From Sphingomonas azotifigens NBRC 15497 (GTDB taxonomy: Bacteria; Pseudomonadota; Alphaproteobacteria; Sphingomonadales; Sphingomonadaceae): a stretch of DNA of 64,000 nucleotides. The notes under the pieces are model-generated. The model was not told the origin of the DNA. It ran no database searches and saw nothing but the letters and a program-made list of their open reading frames with translations. A program made the translations under genes and the position numbers. Below are positions 34,395 to 43,140 of this stretch, in pieces. The stretch spans positions 1 to 64,000 of the forward strand of contig NZ_BCTR01000010.1 of assembly GCF_002091475.1 (NCBI RefSeq). The letters run 5' to 3'. Positions within the stretch are counted from its first letter, which is position 1, and each line of letters starts with the position of its first letter.

Positions 34395-36359
34395 ATGAGC
34401 GAAGCGATCCCGTCTCTCGAGCGTTCGGTGCACGCCAAGAACTGGCGTCTGCTGCTGCTGGGCGCGCTGGCCGTGGCCGGCGTGCTGGTGCTCGGCGCGC
34501 TGATCCTGATCCAGCAGCGCACCGATCTCGAGCGCGACCGGGCGATCGCGCTCCGCCAGCACAGCTTCGAAGTTATCCTGCGCGCCAACCAGCTTTCGGG
34601 CGGGATCGCCGCGGCAGAGGCGGCGCTTGGCCGCTATGTGGTGAGCGCCGACCGCAACCTCGGCCAGAAATATGCCGAGCAGTGGCGCAAGGCGGCCGAG
34701 CAGCTCCAGAGCCTGCGCCAGCTGACTCGCGACAATCCACAGCAGCGCGGGGAGATCGGCCGCCTGCAGCAAGCCTTCGCCCAGCGCGGCCGCGAACTCG
34801 ACGAAACCGCGCTCTACACGACCTACAAGCGCGACCGAGATGCCTGGGGTGCCTATTATCAGGTCCGGGAGAGTGCCGCGCGCAAGGAGGTCGAAGCGAT
34901 TCTCGATCGCATCGTCGATCAGGAACGCGGCCTTCTCGACGATCGCACGCGCGCGGCGGCACAGCTGATCGAGAACAGCAGCTATGCCTCGCGCGTGCTG
35001 AGCGGCTTCGGCCTGGTCATCGCGCTGGGCGCGGTCGTTCTCGGCTGGCTGGCGGTGGAGGCGGAGGGCGGCCGCGCGCTCGCCGATGCCGACGCCGCCT
35101 GGGAGCGCGAGCGTGCCGGCCAGCTGCGCGAGGCGGTCGCCGCCGCCACCGCGCAGCTCCGCCAGGAAGCGCGCGAGCGCGAGGAGGCCGAGGCGAAGCT
35201 CCGCCAGGCGCAGAAGATGGACGCGGTGGGCCAGCTCACCGGCGGGATCGCGCATGATTTCAACAACATGCTGGCGGTCGTACTGGGTGGGGTGGAACTG
35301 GCGCGGCGCCAGATCGAGGGTGATCCCAAGGAAGCCGCCCGCCATCTCGACAATGCGATGGAGGGCGCCCACCGCGCCGCTGCGTTGACCCGCCAGCTGC
35401 TGGCATTCTCGCGCTCCGAATCACTGGCGCCCGAGCCCGTGGATGCCGGCACGCTGATTCGCGGCATGCGGGATCTGCTCGATCGCACGCTGGGCGACAC
35501 GATTCGGGTCGAGGCACAGGATCGCGGCATGGGCTGGCGGATCTGGGTCGATCGCCATCAGCTCGAAAATGCGGTGCTCAACCTGGCGGTCAACGCGCGC
35601 GATGCGATGAACGGCCGCGGCACGCTGGTGATCACCACGGGCGAATCGCGGCTCGCCGCCAACGAGGTCGGGCATTGCGCCGCGGGCGACTATGTCTCGG
35701 TGGCGGTGCGCGACAGCGGCTGCGGGATGACGCCCGAGGTGCTGGAGCGGGTCTTCGAACCGTTCTTCACCACCAAGCCGGTGGGCAAGGGCACCGGCCT
35801 CGGGCTCAGCCAGATCTTCGGCTTCGTCCGCCAGTCGGGCGGCGGCATCGCCATCGAGACCGCGCCCGACCAGGGTACGACGGTGACGCTGTACCTGCCC
35901 CGCTACAAGGGCGCGATGACCGGCACCGCGGCGGCCCCGACGGCGATCGAGCCGGCCGAGGAGAAGGCCGGCGACAGCTACGACATCCTCGTCGTCGAGG
36001 ACGATCCGCGCGTGCTGGCGGCGACGCTGGCCGCCCTGTGCGAACTGGGCCATCGCCCGGTCGGCTGCTCCGATCCGCTGCATGCGCCGACCACGATCGA
36101 GGCAATGCCGGTGCTCGACCTGGTCATGACCGACGTGCTGATGCCCGGCCAGACCGGCCCCGAGATGATCGCGTGCGTCGAGGGGCGGTTGCGCGGCGCG
36201 GCGGTGCTGTTCGTCACCGGCTTTACCGGCGACGCCAGTGCCGAGCAGCTCCGCGATCGCCCGGTGCTGCGCAAGCCGTTCACCGTTGCGGCGCTGTCGC
36301 GCGCGGTGCGGGAGGCGGTGGCGGGCGAGGCCGGGCGGGTCGCGCAGGCGGCGGAATAG
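34395..36359 (+). CDS. Membrane hybrid sensor histidine kinase with receiver domain
   Basis: A 654-residue sensor. Two membrane helices (about 17-37 and 198-218) enclose a periplasmic, helical CHASE3-type sensory region. A coiled linker leads to the dimerisation helix with His287 in GGIAHDFNNML, then an HATPase domain (NLAVNARDAM, DSGCGM, GKGTGLGLSQ). The C-terminal receiver has Asp580 in VMTDVLMPG and lysine in VLRKPFT. No partner response regulator or output domain is nearby, so the phosphorelay target is unknown. It starts 44 bases after the SPT stop. Confidence 0.9.
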   Translation: MSEAIPSLERSVHAKNWRLLLLGALAVAGVLVLGALILIQQRTDLERDRAIALRQHSFEVILRANQLSGGIAAAEAALGRYVVSADRNLGQKYAEQWRKAAEQLQSLRQLTRDNPQQRGEIGRLQQAFAQRGRELDETALYTTYKRDRDAWGAYYQVRESAARKEVEAILDRIVDQERGLLDDRTRAAAQLIENSSYASRVLSGFGLVIALGAVVLGWLAVEAEGGRALADADAAWERERAGQLREAVAAATAQLRQEAREREEAEAKLRQAQKMDAVGQLTGGIAHDFNNMLAVVLGGVELARRQIEGDPKEAARHLDNAMEGAHRAAALTRQLLAFSRSESLAPEPVDAGTLIRGMRDLLDRTLGDTIRVEAQDRGMGWRIWVDRHQLENAVLNLAVNARDAMNGRGTLVITTGESRLAANEVGHCAAGDYVSVAVRDSGCGMTPEVLERVFEPFFTTKPVGKGTGLGLSQIFGFVRQSGGGIAIETAPDQGTTVTLYLPRYKGAMTGTAAAPTAIEPAEEKAGDSYDILVVEDDPRVLAATLAALCELGHRPVGCSDPLHAPTTIEAMPVLDLVMTDVLMPGQTGPEMIACVEGRLRGAAVLFVTGFTGDASAEQLRDRPVLRKPFTVAALSRAVREAVAGEAGRVAQAAE

Positions 36360-36429
36360 CGCGACGCATCCCCGTGGCGTCGCGCATCGAAATGGGCGAG
36401 GCTGTGACGGCTTGATCGGGGAGGTTGCG

Positions 36430-36879
36430 ATGCGCTCTATCTGGTTCCGCAGGATATTCGGCGTGCTGGCGGGGATGTCGATGCCCGTTACTGCCCACGC
36501 GCAGGCGGCTGGCCATGTCACCGGGGTGGGCGGAGTGTTCGTCACCAGCAAGGATCCCAAGGCGCTCGCCGCATGGTATCGGGACATGCTGGGTATCAAG
36601 ATCGAGCCCTGGGGTGGCGCCATGCTCCGCTACGACGCGCCGGGGCATCCGCCCGTGCTGGTCTGGACGGCGGTACGTGCGGGCAGCCACCAGATCGCGC
36701 CATCGCCGCGCGAGTTCATGCTCAATTTCGCGGTCGACGATCTCGACGCGATGGTCGCCCGGCTCGAAGCCAAGGGGGTGAAGATCCTCAAGCGGACCAG
36801 CGACTCGACGGGGAAGTTCGCCTGGATCCTCGACCCCGACGGCACCAAGATCGAACTTTGGGAGCCGCCGGTAAGATAA
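36430..36879 (+). CDS. Exported VOC/glyoxalase-fold protein
   Basis: A 149-residue vicinal-oxygen-chelate fold protein. HVTGVGGVFVTSKDPKALAA begins the first beta-alpha-beta unit, and FAWILDPDGTKIELWEP is the classic terminal motif with the metal-ligand Glu. The first 29 residues (FGVLAGMSMPVTAHAQA) read as a signal peptide, which is unusual for this normally cytoplasmic family. Function may be binding or turnover of a small metabolite in the periplasm; no substrate is implied. The gene is flanked by the histidine kinase and an A+T-richer gene. Confidence 0.8.
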   Translation: MRSIWFRRIFGVLAGMSMPVTAHAQAAGHVTGVGGVFVTSKDPKALAAWYRDMLGIKIEPWGGAMLRYDAPGHPPVLVWTAVRAGSHQIAPSPREFMLNFAVDDLDAMVARLEAKGVKILKRTSDSTGKFAWILDPDGTKIELWEPPVR

Positions 36880-36907
36880 GGCTGGCCGGATGATCTAAAA
36901 TTAGAAT

Positions 36908-37492
36908 CTACTTAGCGAGAATGCGAAGTACATCAAAGGCATTCGAGAACGTTAAATAAACTGCGGTAAACATGCCTAGCAAAAACATTATGATCGCGAG
37001 GATGTTAAACCATCCAGGAAAAACTCTTTGTAGCGTCATTGGGACCAATCTTCCCACCGTATCTTCTGAGCGGACGGTAGAAATAAGGGGAAGTTCCTGG
37101 TTGATGCTCATGATTTCGATAGTAATTTGCTCCTTTGGGGCAAGGCTGTCGAATCGTAGTGAGTATCGACCAAACGCTGAAAGCTCTGAGGTGTGCCCTC
37201 GCGCAGGAGCGATATTATATATTGGTGGCTTCCAGTTGAAGGTAACCTCAATAGATCGTGCAGGTAATAGGCCGGTATTCATGACATTTATTGATGCGGT
37301 TCGAATGATCTGTGTGTCTTGAATCCTGTTACCTTGATTGTCCAAGAGGGGCTGGTCAACCAGCATGTTCCAAGAGTGGCCAACGCTAAACACTAAATGG
37401 GGTTTGAGGCGCCAATAGCGTGTGAGCGCCGCACCTAGAAGCACACTTACGAAGCTCCATACTTCAGCTTGGTGCGTAGATAACCACGTCAT
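36908..37492 (-). CDS. Orphan membrane protein in A+T-richer DNA
   Basis: A 194-residue protein with a short hydrophobic stretch near the N-terminus (WSFVSVLLGAALTRYW) and a stronger one at the C-terminus (ILAIIMFLLGMFTAVYLTF). The middle is soluble and probably beta-rich (NVMNTGLLPARSIEVTFNW). The start is ATG at 37492; upstream codons in the same frame run into the TetR region and are not protein-like. Base composition is clearly lower in G+C than the flanking genes and codon use is mixed, indicating recent acquisition. I do not recognise the family. Confidence 0.7.
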   Translation of the reverse strand: MTWLSTHQAEVWSFVSVLLGAALTRYWRLKPHLVFSVGHSWNMLVDQPLLDNQGNRIQDTQIIRTASINVMNTGLLPARSIEVTFNWKPPIYNIAPARGHTSELSAFGRYSLRFDSLAPKEQITIEIMSINQELPLISTVRSEDTVGRLVPMTLQRVFPGWFNILAIIMFLLGMFTAVYLTFSNAFDVLRILAK

Positions 37493-37571
37493 TCTCTGTC
37501 CGATTGCTTTGTTCGGGCGTGGTATGCTGACGCGATACAATCGCGGAATCAAGGTAATTAGCCCGCGTAGA

Positions 37572-38159
37572 TTAAGTCCCAGCCTCGATTCGCGCGCGCA
37601 GCATCGATGCCGCCAGTTCGCGCGCCTTGTCGCGCGGCAGGCCCAGCGCGCGAGCCATGGGGGCGCCGAGCAGGGCATCGCCGAGCGCCATCAGCGTCAG
37701 CTGCAGCGTTTCCTCGCGTAGTGGCGTACGGGCGTCCTGGCCCTCGCTGATCCGGTCGACCAGCCGGTGGATCGCCTCCAGGATCGGATCCAGCGCATCG
37801 CGGTTGCCGGTGAGCAGCATCCAGCTCGCCAGCGCGCCCGCGCCTTCGCGGTCGAACGCGTCGAAGGTAAGATCCACCACTTCGCGCAGATCGTGATCGG
37901 TGCTTCGGGCGCGCAGCACCGCCTCGCCGATCTTCGCGGTCACCGTCTCGGCAATGCTCGCCGCCAGCCCCTTTTGCAGCCCCGCCGCCGAGCCGAAATG
38001 GTGAAGCAGGTTGGCATGGGTGCGGCCGATCCGCGCCGCCACCGCCTTGAGGGTCACCGCCTGGGGACCGTCCTCGATCAGTAGCGCACGCGCGGCCTCG
38101 AGCGCGGCATCGCGCGATTCTTCGGGGGAGAGGCGCCGGCGCGCCACCTTGCTCGTCAA
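37572..38159 (-). CDS. TetR-family transcriptional regulator
   Basis: A 195-residue one-domain repressor. The N-terminal HTH is visible in DAALEAARALLIEDGPQAVT and KAVAARIGRTHANLLHHFGS (recognition helix). The C-terminal helical ligand domain ends in MLRARIEAG. The start is uncertain: TTG at 38159 or GTG at 38147 both precede ARRRLSPEES. The neighbouring GNAT gene may be a target, or the A+T-rich membrane gene downstream on the same strand. Ligand unknown. Confidence 0.83.
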   Translation of the reverse strand: MTSKVARRRLSPEESRDAALEAARALLIEDGPQAVTLKAVAARIGRTHANLLHHFGSAAGLQKGLAASIAETVTAKIGEAVLRARSTDHDLREVVDLTFDAFDREGAGALASWMLLTGNRDALDPILEAIHRLVDRISEGQDARTPLREETLQLTLMALGDALLGAPMARALGLPRDKARELAASMLRARIEAGT

Positions 38160-38257
38160 CGATCGGGCCCTGTGTCCATTCGATGACGGCTTAGTCGAGC
38201 TTGGGCGCGGGGGGAAGCGGCCTCCCCGGCGCGCGCCCGGGGAGGCACCAGGACGGA

Positions 38258-38803
38258 TCACGCCGCGAGGCGTGGCTCCGGATTCGGGTGGCAGTCGTCG
38301 GCGTCCAGTTCGCGCTCGAAGCGGGCGCACGCCACTTCGCCGTTGCGCCCCTTCGACCACATCGGCTCGACCCGTCCGGTCGGCCGGAAGCCGAGCTTGC
38401 GCAGCACGCGGCCCGAGGCGGGGTTGTCGACGAAATGCCCCGAGGTCACCCGGCGGATGCCGGCCGCGCGGGCGGCCGCCAGCACGCCGCGCGCCGCCTC
38501 GGTGGCGTAACCCTTGCCCCAGGCCGACGGCGTCAACCAATAGCCGAGCTCATGCGCCTCGCTTCCGGCTGGATCGATGCCGACGCAGCCGACCAGCGCC
38601 ACCGCGCCCGCCTGGTGCTCGAACACCAGGAAGCGCGTGTCGGTCCAATGGGCGAGAAAGGTCTCCGCCGCTTCGATCGAATAGGGCCAGGGCACGCGCG
38701 ACAGGTTGCGCACGACCGCCTCATGGTCGATCGCCCGGGCGAGGGCAGGGGCGTCCTCGGGCCAGCCGGGACGTAACGTCAGTCTCTGGGTCCGCACGAA
38801 CAT
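38258..38803 (-). CDS. GNAT family N-acetyltransferase (RimJ/RimL type)
   Basis: A 181-residue acetyltransferase. It begins RTQRLTLRPG, then has ELGYWLTPSAWGKGYATEAA (acetyl-CoA-binding Q/RxxGxG/A-like turn as WGKGYA) and NPASGRVLRKLGF, the standard RimJ/RimL signature. Acceptor unknown; many neighbours of rpmA in alphaproteobacteria are of this type. The ATG at 38803 is seven bases after AGGAG, so it was preferred to the ATG two codons upstream. It is downstream of rpmA after a terminator. Confidence 0.87.
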   Translation of the reverse strand: MFVRTQRLTLRPGWPEDAPALARAIDHEAVVRNLSRVPWPYSIEAAETFLAHWTDTRFLVFEHQAGAVALVGCVGIDPAGSEAHELGYWLTPSAWGKGYATEAARGVLAAARAAGIRRVTSGHFVDNPASGRVLRKLGFRPTGRVEPMWSKGRNGEVACARFERELDADDCHPNPEPRLAA

Positions 38804-38879
38804 GACCATGCTCCTTGGTCCTGCGGCTTATGCACATGCCCGTGTGGCAGGGCTGTTTCGCCGCGGTTTCAGGGAGCAA

Positions 38880-38915
38880 GAAAAAAGGGAGACCGGGGCG
38901 ACCCGTCTCCCTTTT
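38880..38915 (-). terminator. Rho-independent terminator after rpmA
   Basis: On the minus strand GGGAGAC and GTCTCCC (38887-38911) form a stem, followed by six T residues. It ends the rplU-rpmA transcript and separates it from the GNAT gene. Confidence 0.8.
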
Positions 38916-38973
38916 CGCGTTGGTTCGTCGAACCCGGGTCACCCTGGTGGGCAACCCGTACGGTCGCCCGATG

Positions 38974-39243
38974 TTATTCGGCCGCCTCGGCAATCATGTC
39001 TACGGAGCAGAACTTGCGCCCAAGCTTGCCTTCCTTGAACGACACGCGGCCGTCGGTAAGCGCGAAGAGGGTATGGTCCTTGCCCATGCCCACGTTCACG
39101 CCCGGGTAGAATTTGGTGCCGCGCTGACGCACGAGAATGTTGCCGGCGAGAACCGTCTCGCCGCCGAACTTCTTCACGCCAAGACGACGGCCAGCAGAGT
39201 CGCGACCATTGCGGGACGAGCCGCCTGCCTTCTTATGTGCCAT
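38974..39243 (-). CDS. rpmA: 50S ribosomal protein L27
   Basis: An 89-residue ribosomal protein near the peptidyl-transferase centre. The conserved N-terminus is [16 protein letters not shown], followed by [24 protein letters not shown] sequence and the [14 protein letters not shown] block. Full-length; the ribosome site GAGGAG is eight bases upstream. It is 30 bases after rplU, the usual two-gene ribosomal operon. Confidence 0.98.
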   Translation of the reverse strand: MAHKKAGGSSRNGRDSAGRRLGVKKFGGETVLAGNILVRQRGTKFYPGVNVGMGKDHTLFALTDGRVSFKEGKLGRKFCSVDMIAEAAE

Positions 39244-39273
39244 TGTCTATACTCCTCGTGTCTCGTCAGTCGC

Positions 39274-39579
39274 TTACTGGGCCGCGCCGATAGCAGTGAT
39301 CTTGAGGATCGTGTGCTGCTGGCGATGGCCGTTCTTGCGGCGATAGTTGTGACGACGACGCTTCTTGAAGACGATGACCTTCTCGCCCTTCGCCTGCGCG
39401 ACGATTTCGGCAGAAACGGTCAGGCCGTCGGTCGCCTTCAGCTCGCCGCCTTCGCCGGCCAGCAGGACGTCGCCCAGCGTCACCGACGAACCGGCTTCGC
39501 CGTCGAGCTTCTCGACGACGATCTTGTCTCCTGCGGCAACGCGATACTGCTTGCCGCCCGTGCGCACGATAGCGAACAT
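39274..39579 (-). CDS. rplU: 50S ribosomal protein L21
   Basis: A 101-residue 50S protein. The family start [18 protein letters not shown] is clear, followed by [18 protein letters not shown] and [17 protein letters not shown], and it ends in ITAI-GAAQ. A longer frame from 39672 was rejected because the extra residues are not conserved and it would include the promoter. First gene of rplU-rpmA. Confidence 0.98.
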   Translation of the reverse strand: MFAIVRTGGKQYRVAAGDKIVVEKLDGEAGSSVTLGDVLLAGEGGELKATDGLTVSAEIVAQAKGEKVIVFKKRRRHNYRRKNGHRQQHTILKITAIGAAQ

Positions 39580-39643
39580 CGGTCTCTTCTCTGGTTCAAA
39601 TGCATGTGCCCGCCAAGGTTGCACCTCGGCAGGAGGAAGGGCG

Positions 39644-39672
39644 CAGCTATGCGATGGGGGCGGGATTGTCAA
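39644..39672 (-). promoter_or_regulatory. Putative sigma-70 promoter of rplU-rpmA
   Basis: On the minus strand TTGACA (39667-39672) is followed after exactly 17 bases by TAGCTG (39644-39649). The perfect -35 box, with a weaker -10 that is common in alphaproteobacteria, lies 65-90 bases before the rplU start. Confidence 0.5.
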
Positions 39673-39725
39673 CCGTTCCGTAAGACGAAACTGCGATTTT
39701 CCGAGTCCCGCAGCTCGGGCGGCGC

Positions 39726-40106
39726 CTAATGCCGATGATTCGGCTTCAGCCGGTAGCGACCGGCATCGAAGCTGTCGAAAAACCCGCTGATTCCGGGATG
39801 GTCTACCGGCTCGTCGCTGTCGTCCGCCACCAGATTCTGCTGGCTGACATAGGCGATATAGGTCGAATCGGCATTTTCGGCGAGCAGGTGGTAGAAGGGC
39901 TGGTCCTTGGCCGGCCGCATGTCGACCGGAATCGAATCATACCATTCGTCGCTGTTCGCGAAGACCGGATCGACGTCGAAGATCACGCCGCGAAAATCGA
40001 GCAGCCGGTGGCGTACCACGTCGCCGATCGCGAAGCGCGCACTGGCGATCGGGGGCATCGGCGTACCGGAGTCGAGGGGAAGAAGCGAACCAATGGTTTC
40101 TGACAT
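39726..40106 (-). CDS. hspQ: Heat shock protein HspQ-like
   Basis: A 126-residue protein of the HspQ (YccV-like) family, which binds hemimethylated DNA in E. coli and modulates Lon protease. Visible blocks are [32 protein letters not shown], and [21 protein letters not shown] short extra N-terminus ([13 protein letters not shown]) precedes the family start, so residue 17 or a later ATG may be used. It lies upstream of rplU on the same strand. Confidence 0.88.
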   Translation of the reverse strand: MSETIGSLLPLDSGTPMPPIASARFAIGDVVRHRLLDFRGVIFDVDPVFANSDEWYDSIPVDMRPAKDQPFYHLLAENADSTYIAYVSQQNLVADDSDEPVDHPGISGFFDSFDAGRYRLKPNHRH

Positions 40107-40321
40107 TGCCCCAATCTAGGGGGGCGGATGCCCCACGGCAACGGTAGCGACGACGGGCGATCCCGATCCGGGAAGGGGCGGGGATGCAGGCCGGGTTCCG
40201 CATCCGCGAAAAAACTTGAAAGACCGAGCTTGCGGCCCCCAAAACTTTGCGCTAGTGGCCGCGCCTCACAGCGACCGGTACGCGGGTTCGGGCCTTCCCG
40301 AGAGTGCGTATCCTCCCATGC

Positions 40322-40413
<92 letters not shown>

Positions 40414-40522
40414 GGGCGCCCTTAGCGCGATCTTCGCTGTGATCTCTCCCGAGAACAATCTCACAAGATGCGCCGGTAGCCGCGCGCTGTAGTGCAGAGC
40501 GGCCGGACGGGGCTTGTGCGCG

Positions 40523-40550
40523 AAAATGCTGCCCGATCCGGTCAGGCAGC
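40523..40550 (-). terminator. Possible terminator of the DUF2252 gene
   Basis: On the minus strand GCTGCC and GGCAGC form a stem overlapping the stop codon, followed by ATTTT. The T run is short, so termination may be partial. Confidence 0.4.
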
Positions 40551-41753
40551 CATTGCGTAGCGGCGGCAATGTTCCAGATAGCCCACTTCGTGCCGCCCCG
40601 CGAGCGATACGACGCTTTGCCACAGCCAGGAGGGCGTATCGAGGTTGCCGCGGCGATCTTCTGCTAGAGTCTCCAGCCAGGCCGCGCGCGCGTCGCTGTG
40701 CATCTGGCGGGCGTGGGCCTTGCCGACGACGAAGGCGAGATAGCGGGCCGATTTCACCGCCTCGGCTCGGTTGAACTGGTCCAGTTCCAGCTTGAGGTCT
40801 TGCGGTGCCAGTTCGCGGACGAACAAGGCGTGGCCGAGCATATGGACGGACGTCATGCGCATGCCGAGGTGCGGCGAGAGCGCCCGTGCGGCGGCCACCA
40901 CCCGATCGGCATTGTCCTTCGGCATGCGGGCATCCGCTGCGGCAGGGGCGATCGGCGCAATCGCCTCCTTGAGGTCGATAAGCGCATAGCCGGGCGCGTC
41001 CTTGTCTCCCTCAACGGCGACGATCGCCGCGTAGCGCAGCAGCCCCAGCGAACTGCACCCCTTCATCCAATAGGCGGCGTCGACGAGGCGTACGGCGCGC
41101 TTCGCATCCTCGCCATCCAGCCCGAGGATCGTCGGCAGCACCGAAGGCGCGGCGAGCGCCGCTTCCAGGGCTGCACGCTCCTTGCCGCCGACCGGCCAGA
41201 ATCGCTTCCCCAGCGGGATGCGCGGTTCGACATCATCCAGGCGTTCCTTGGCGAGGTGGCGCCAGCGTCGGCCCAGGGAACGCCGCTTGACGCTTTGCAC
41301 GACATCGGGCTCGACGCCGGGATCGCCGCTGGTCGGGTCCGCGATGGCGGTGACATAGCCGTCCATCATCTCCTCCAGCATGCGCGCCGTGACCACGTCG
41401 GGCAGGTCGGAGCCACGTGCGGCTGTAGCGAGCGACAGCCCTAGGCGGATGATGTCATGCGCGGGGTTGCCGATCACGGCCTGGTCCATGTCGCGAATCT
41501 GCACTTCAACGCGGCCGTCGCCATTGGACAGCGGGCCGAGATTGCCGACATGGCAATCGCCGCAGATCCAGATCGACGGGCCGGTCGGGACCCGCGCGGC
41601 GACCGGCGAGCCTGCCAGCCAGTCGTAGAATTTGGCCGTATTCCCCCGCACATACGCATGAGCGGAGCGCGCCATCTTCAGCGTGCGGTTGGCTTCGAGG
41701 AGCGCGTTGCGCTCGGCGGGGGTGGGAAATTCGGGTGCGGATTTCTTCGGCAT
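40542..41753 (-). CDS. DUF2252 family protein
   Basis: A 403-residue protein of DUF2252, a group with a distant protein-kinase/aminoglycoside-phosphotransferase-like fold. ICGDCHVGNLGPL contains the HxxN-type catalytic loop, and IRDMDQAVIGNPAHDIIRL contains the D in place of DFG. A basic N-terminal helix RTLKMARSAHAYVRG is typical of the family. It could phosphorylate a small molecule, but no member I know has a firm substrate. It is monocistronic between the two tRNA genes. Confidence 0.87.
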   Translation of the reverse strand: MPKKSAPEFPTPAERNALLEANRTLKMARSAHAYVRGNTAKFYDWLAGSPVAARVPTGPSIWICGDCHVGNLGPLSNGDGRVEVQIRDMDQAVIGNPAHDIIRLGLSLATAARGSDLPDVVTARMLEEMMDGYVTAIADPTSGDPGVEPDVVQSVKRRSLGRRWRHLAKERLDDVEPRIPLGKRFWPVGGKERAALEAALAAPSVLPTILGLDGEDAKRAVRLVDAAYWMKGCSSLGLLRYAAIVAVEGDKDAPGYALIDLKEAIAPIAPAAADARMPKDNADRVVAAARALSPHLGMRMTSVHMLGHALFVRELAPQDLKLELDQFNRAEAVKSARYLAFVVGKAHARQMHSDARAAWLETLAEDRRGNLDTPSWLWQSVVSLAGRHEVGYLEHCRRYAMAA

Positions 41754-41846
41754 CGCGCGTCAACGCACGACATCGGCAAACGTAACGAACTGTTGCTGAT
41801 GTCCTTGGGGACAGCGAAGCCCGCAGTGCGGTAAGCAGGAAGGGGA

Positions 41847-41922
<76 letters not shown>

Positions 41923-42021
41923 ATCCGGCTTCTGCATGGCGCCCTTGGTGGGGCACCGCCGCTTCGGAGGGGCGCCTTTAGCGTCGGCGCTCGCGGCTTG
42001 TAAAGCCCCAAAATGAAAAAA

Positions 42022-43140
42022 TCACCAGCGCGTCTTGGTGCGGCCGTCGCGGTCGATCGAGAGGAGGATTCCCAGGCACAGCATGAAGGTCATCACCGCG
42101 GTGCCGCCGAAGCTGATCAGCGGCAGCGGCACGCCCACCACCGGCGCCAGCCCGATCACCATCGCCATGTTGATCGAGCAATAGAGGAACATCGTGCCGG
42201 ACAGTCCCGCCGCGGTCAGCCGGCCGAATCGCGTCTTGGCACGCATGCCCACCCCGATGCCCCAGGCGATCAGCGTGCCGAACGCGAGGATCAGGAACAC
42301 GCCGCCGGCCAGCCCCCATTCCTCCATCATCGTCGCCAGCGCGAAGTCGGTCTGGCCTTCGGGCAGATAGTCGAGATGGCTCTGCGTGCCCTGGAGGAAG
42401 CCTTTGCCGAAGATACCGCCCGACCCGATCGCGATCTTCGACTGGGTGATGTGATAGCCGGTGCCGAGCGGGTCGCGCTCGGGATCGAGGAAGATCAGCA
42501 CGCGGTTGCGCTGATATTCGTGGAGCACGAAGTTGAAGGCGAGGGGGGCGGCCACCGCCACCGCCAGTGCGCCGGCGATGAACAGCCGCAGCGGCACGCC
42601 TGCCAGGAACATCACCATGATGCCGCAGCCGGTGATCATCAGCCCGGTGCCGAGATCGGGCTGGGCGATGACGAGCAGCGCCGGCACGCCGATCAGCACG
42701 CAGGCCGGCCAGATCGCGACGAACTTGCGCGTCTCGCTGGCCGGCAGCATCTCGTAGAAGCGGGCGAGCGCGAGCACGATCATCGGCTTCATCAGCTCGG
42801 ACGGCTGGAACTGGAAGCCGCCCAGGCTGATCCAGCGCTGGCTGCCGCCGGCGACCTTGCCGAGCAGCTCCACGCCGAGCAGCGCCACGACCAGCGCGGC
42901 ATAGACCGGCAGCGCCCATTGCGACCAGATTCGCACCGGCACGCGCGACATGCCGATCGCGACCGCCAGGAACAGCAGGAAGCGCGTCCCCTGGTTGAGC
43001 GCCCAGGGCTTGATGCTGCCGCCGGCCGCCGAATAGAGCACGACCAGGCCGAAGCCGCCGATCGCCAGCACCAGGAACAGCACCTTCCAGGGAAGCTGCG
43101 CGACCTGAACGGGGACGATGCCGTCGCCGGGGCGTGCCAT
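42022..43140 (-). CDS. rodA: Peptidoglycan glycosyltransferase RodA
   Basis: A 372-residue SEDS-family protein with about ten helices that polymerises glycan strands during cell elongation with PBP2. Key pieces are KPWALNQGTRFLLF, GSQRWISLGGFQFQPSELMK, AQPDLGTGLMI with the catalytic-type Asp, and the C-terminal GLAPVVGVPLPLISFGGTA. Its ATG overlaps the mrdA stop, so RodA and PBP2 are translationally coupled. It is the last gene of the mreB-to-rodA cluster. Confidence 0.96.
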   Translation of the reverse strand: MARPGDGIVPVQVAQLPWKVLFLVLAIGGFGLVVLYSAAGGSIKPWALNQGTRFLLFLAVAIGMSRVPVRIWSQWALPVYAALVVALLGVELLGKVAGGSQRWISLGGFQFQPSELMKPMIVLALARFYEMLPASETRKFVAIWPACVLIGVPALLVIAQPDLGTGLMITGCGIMVMFLAGVPLRLFIAGALAVAVAAPLAFNFVLHEYQRNRVLIFLDPERDPLGTGYHITQSKIAIGSGGIFGKGFLQGTQSHLDYLPEGQTDFALATMMEEWGLAGGVFLILAFGTLIAWGIGVGMRAKTRFGRLTAAGLSGTMFLYCSINMAMVIGLAPVVGVPLPLISFGGTAVMTFMLCLGILLSIDRDGRTKTRW

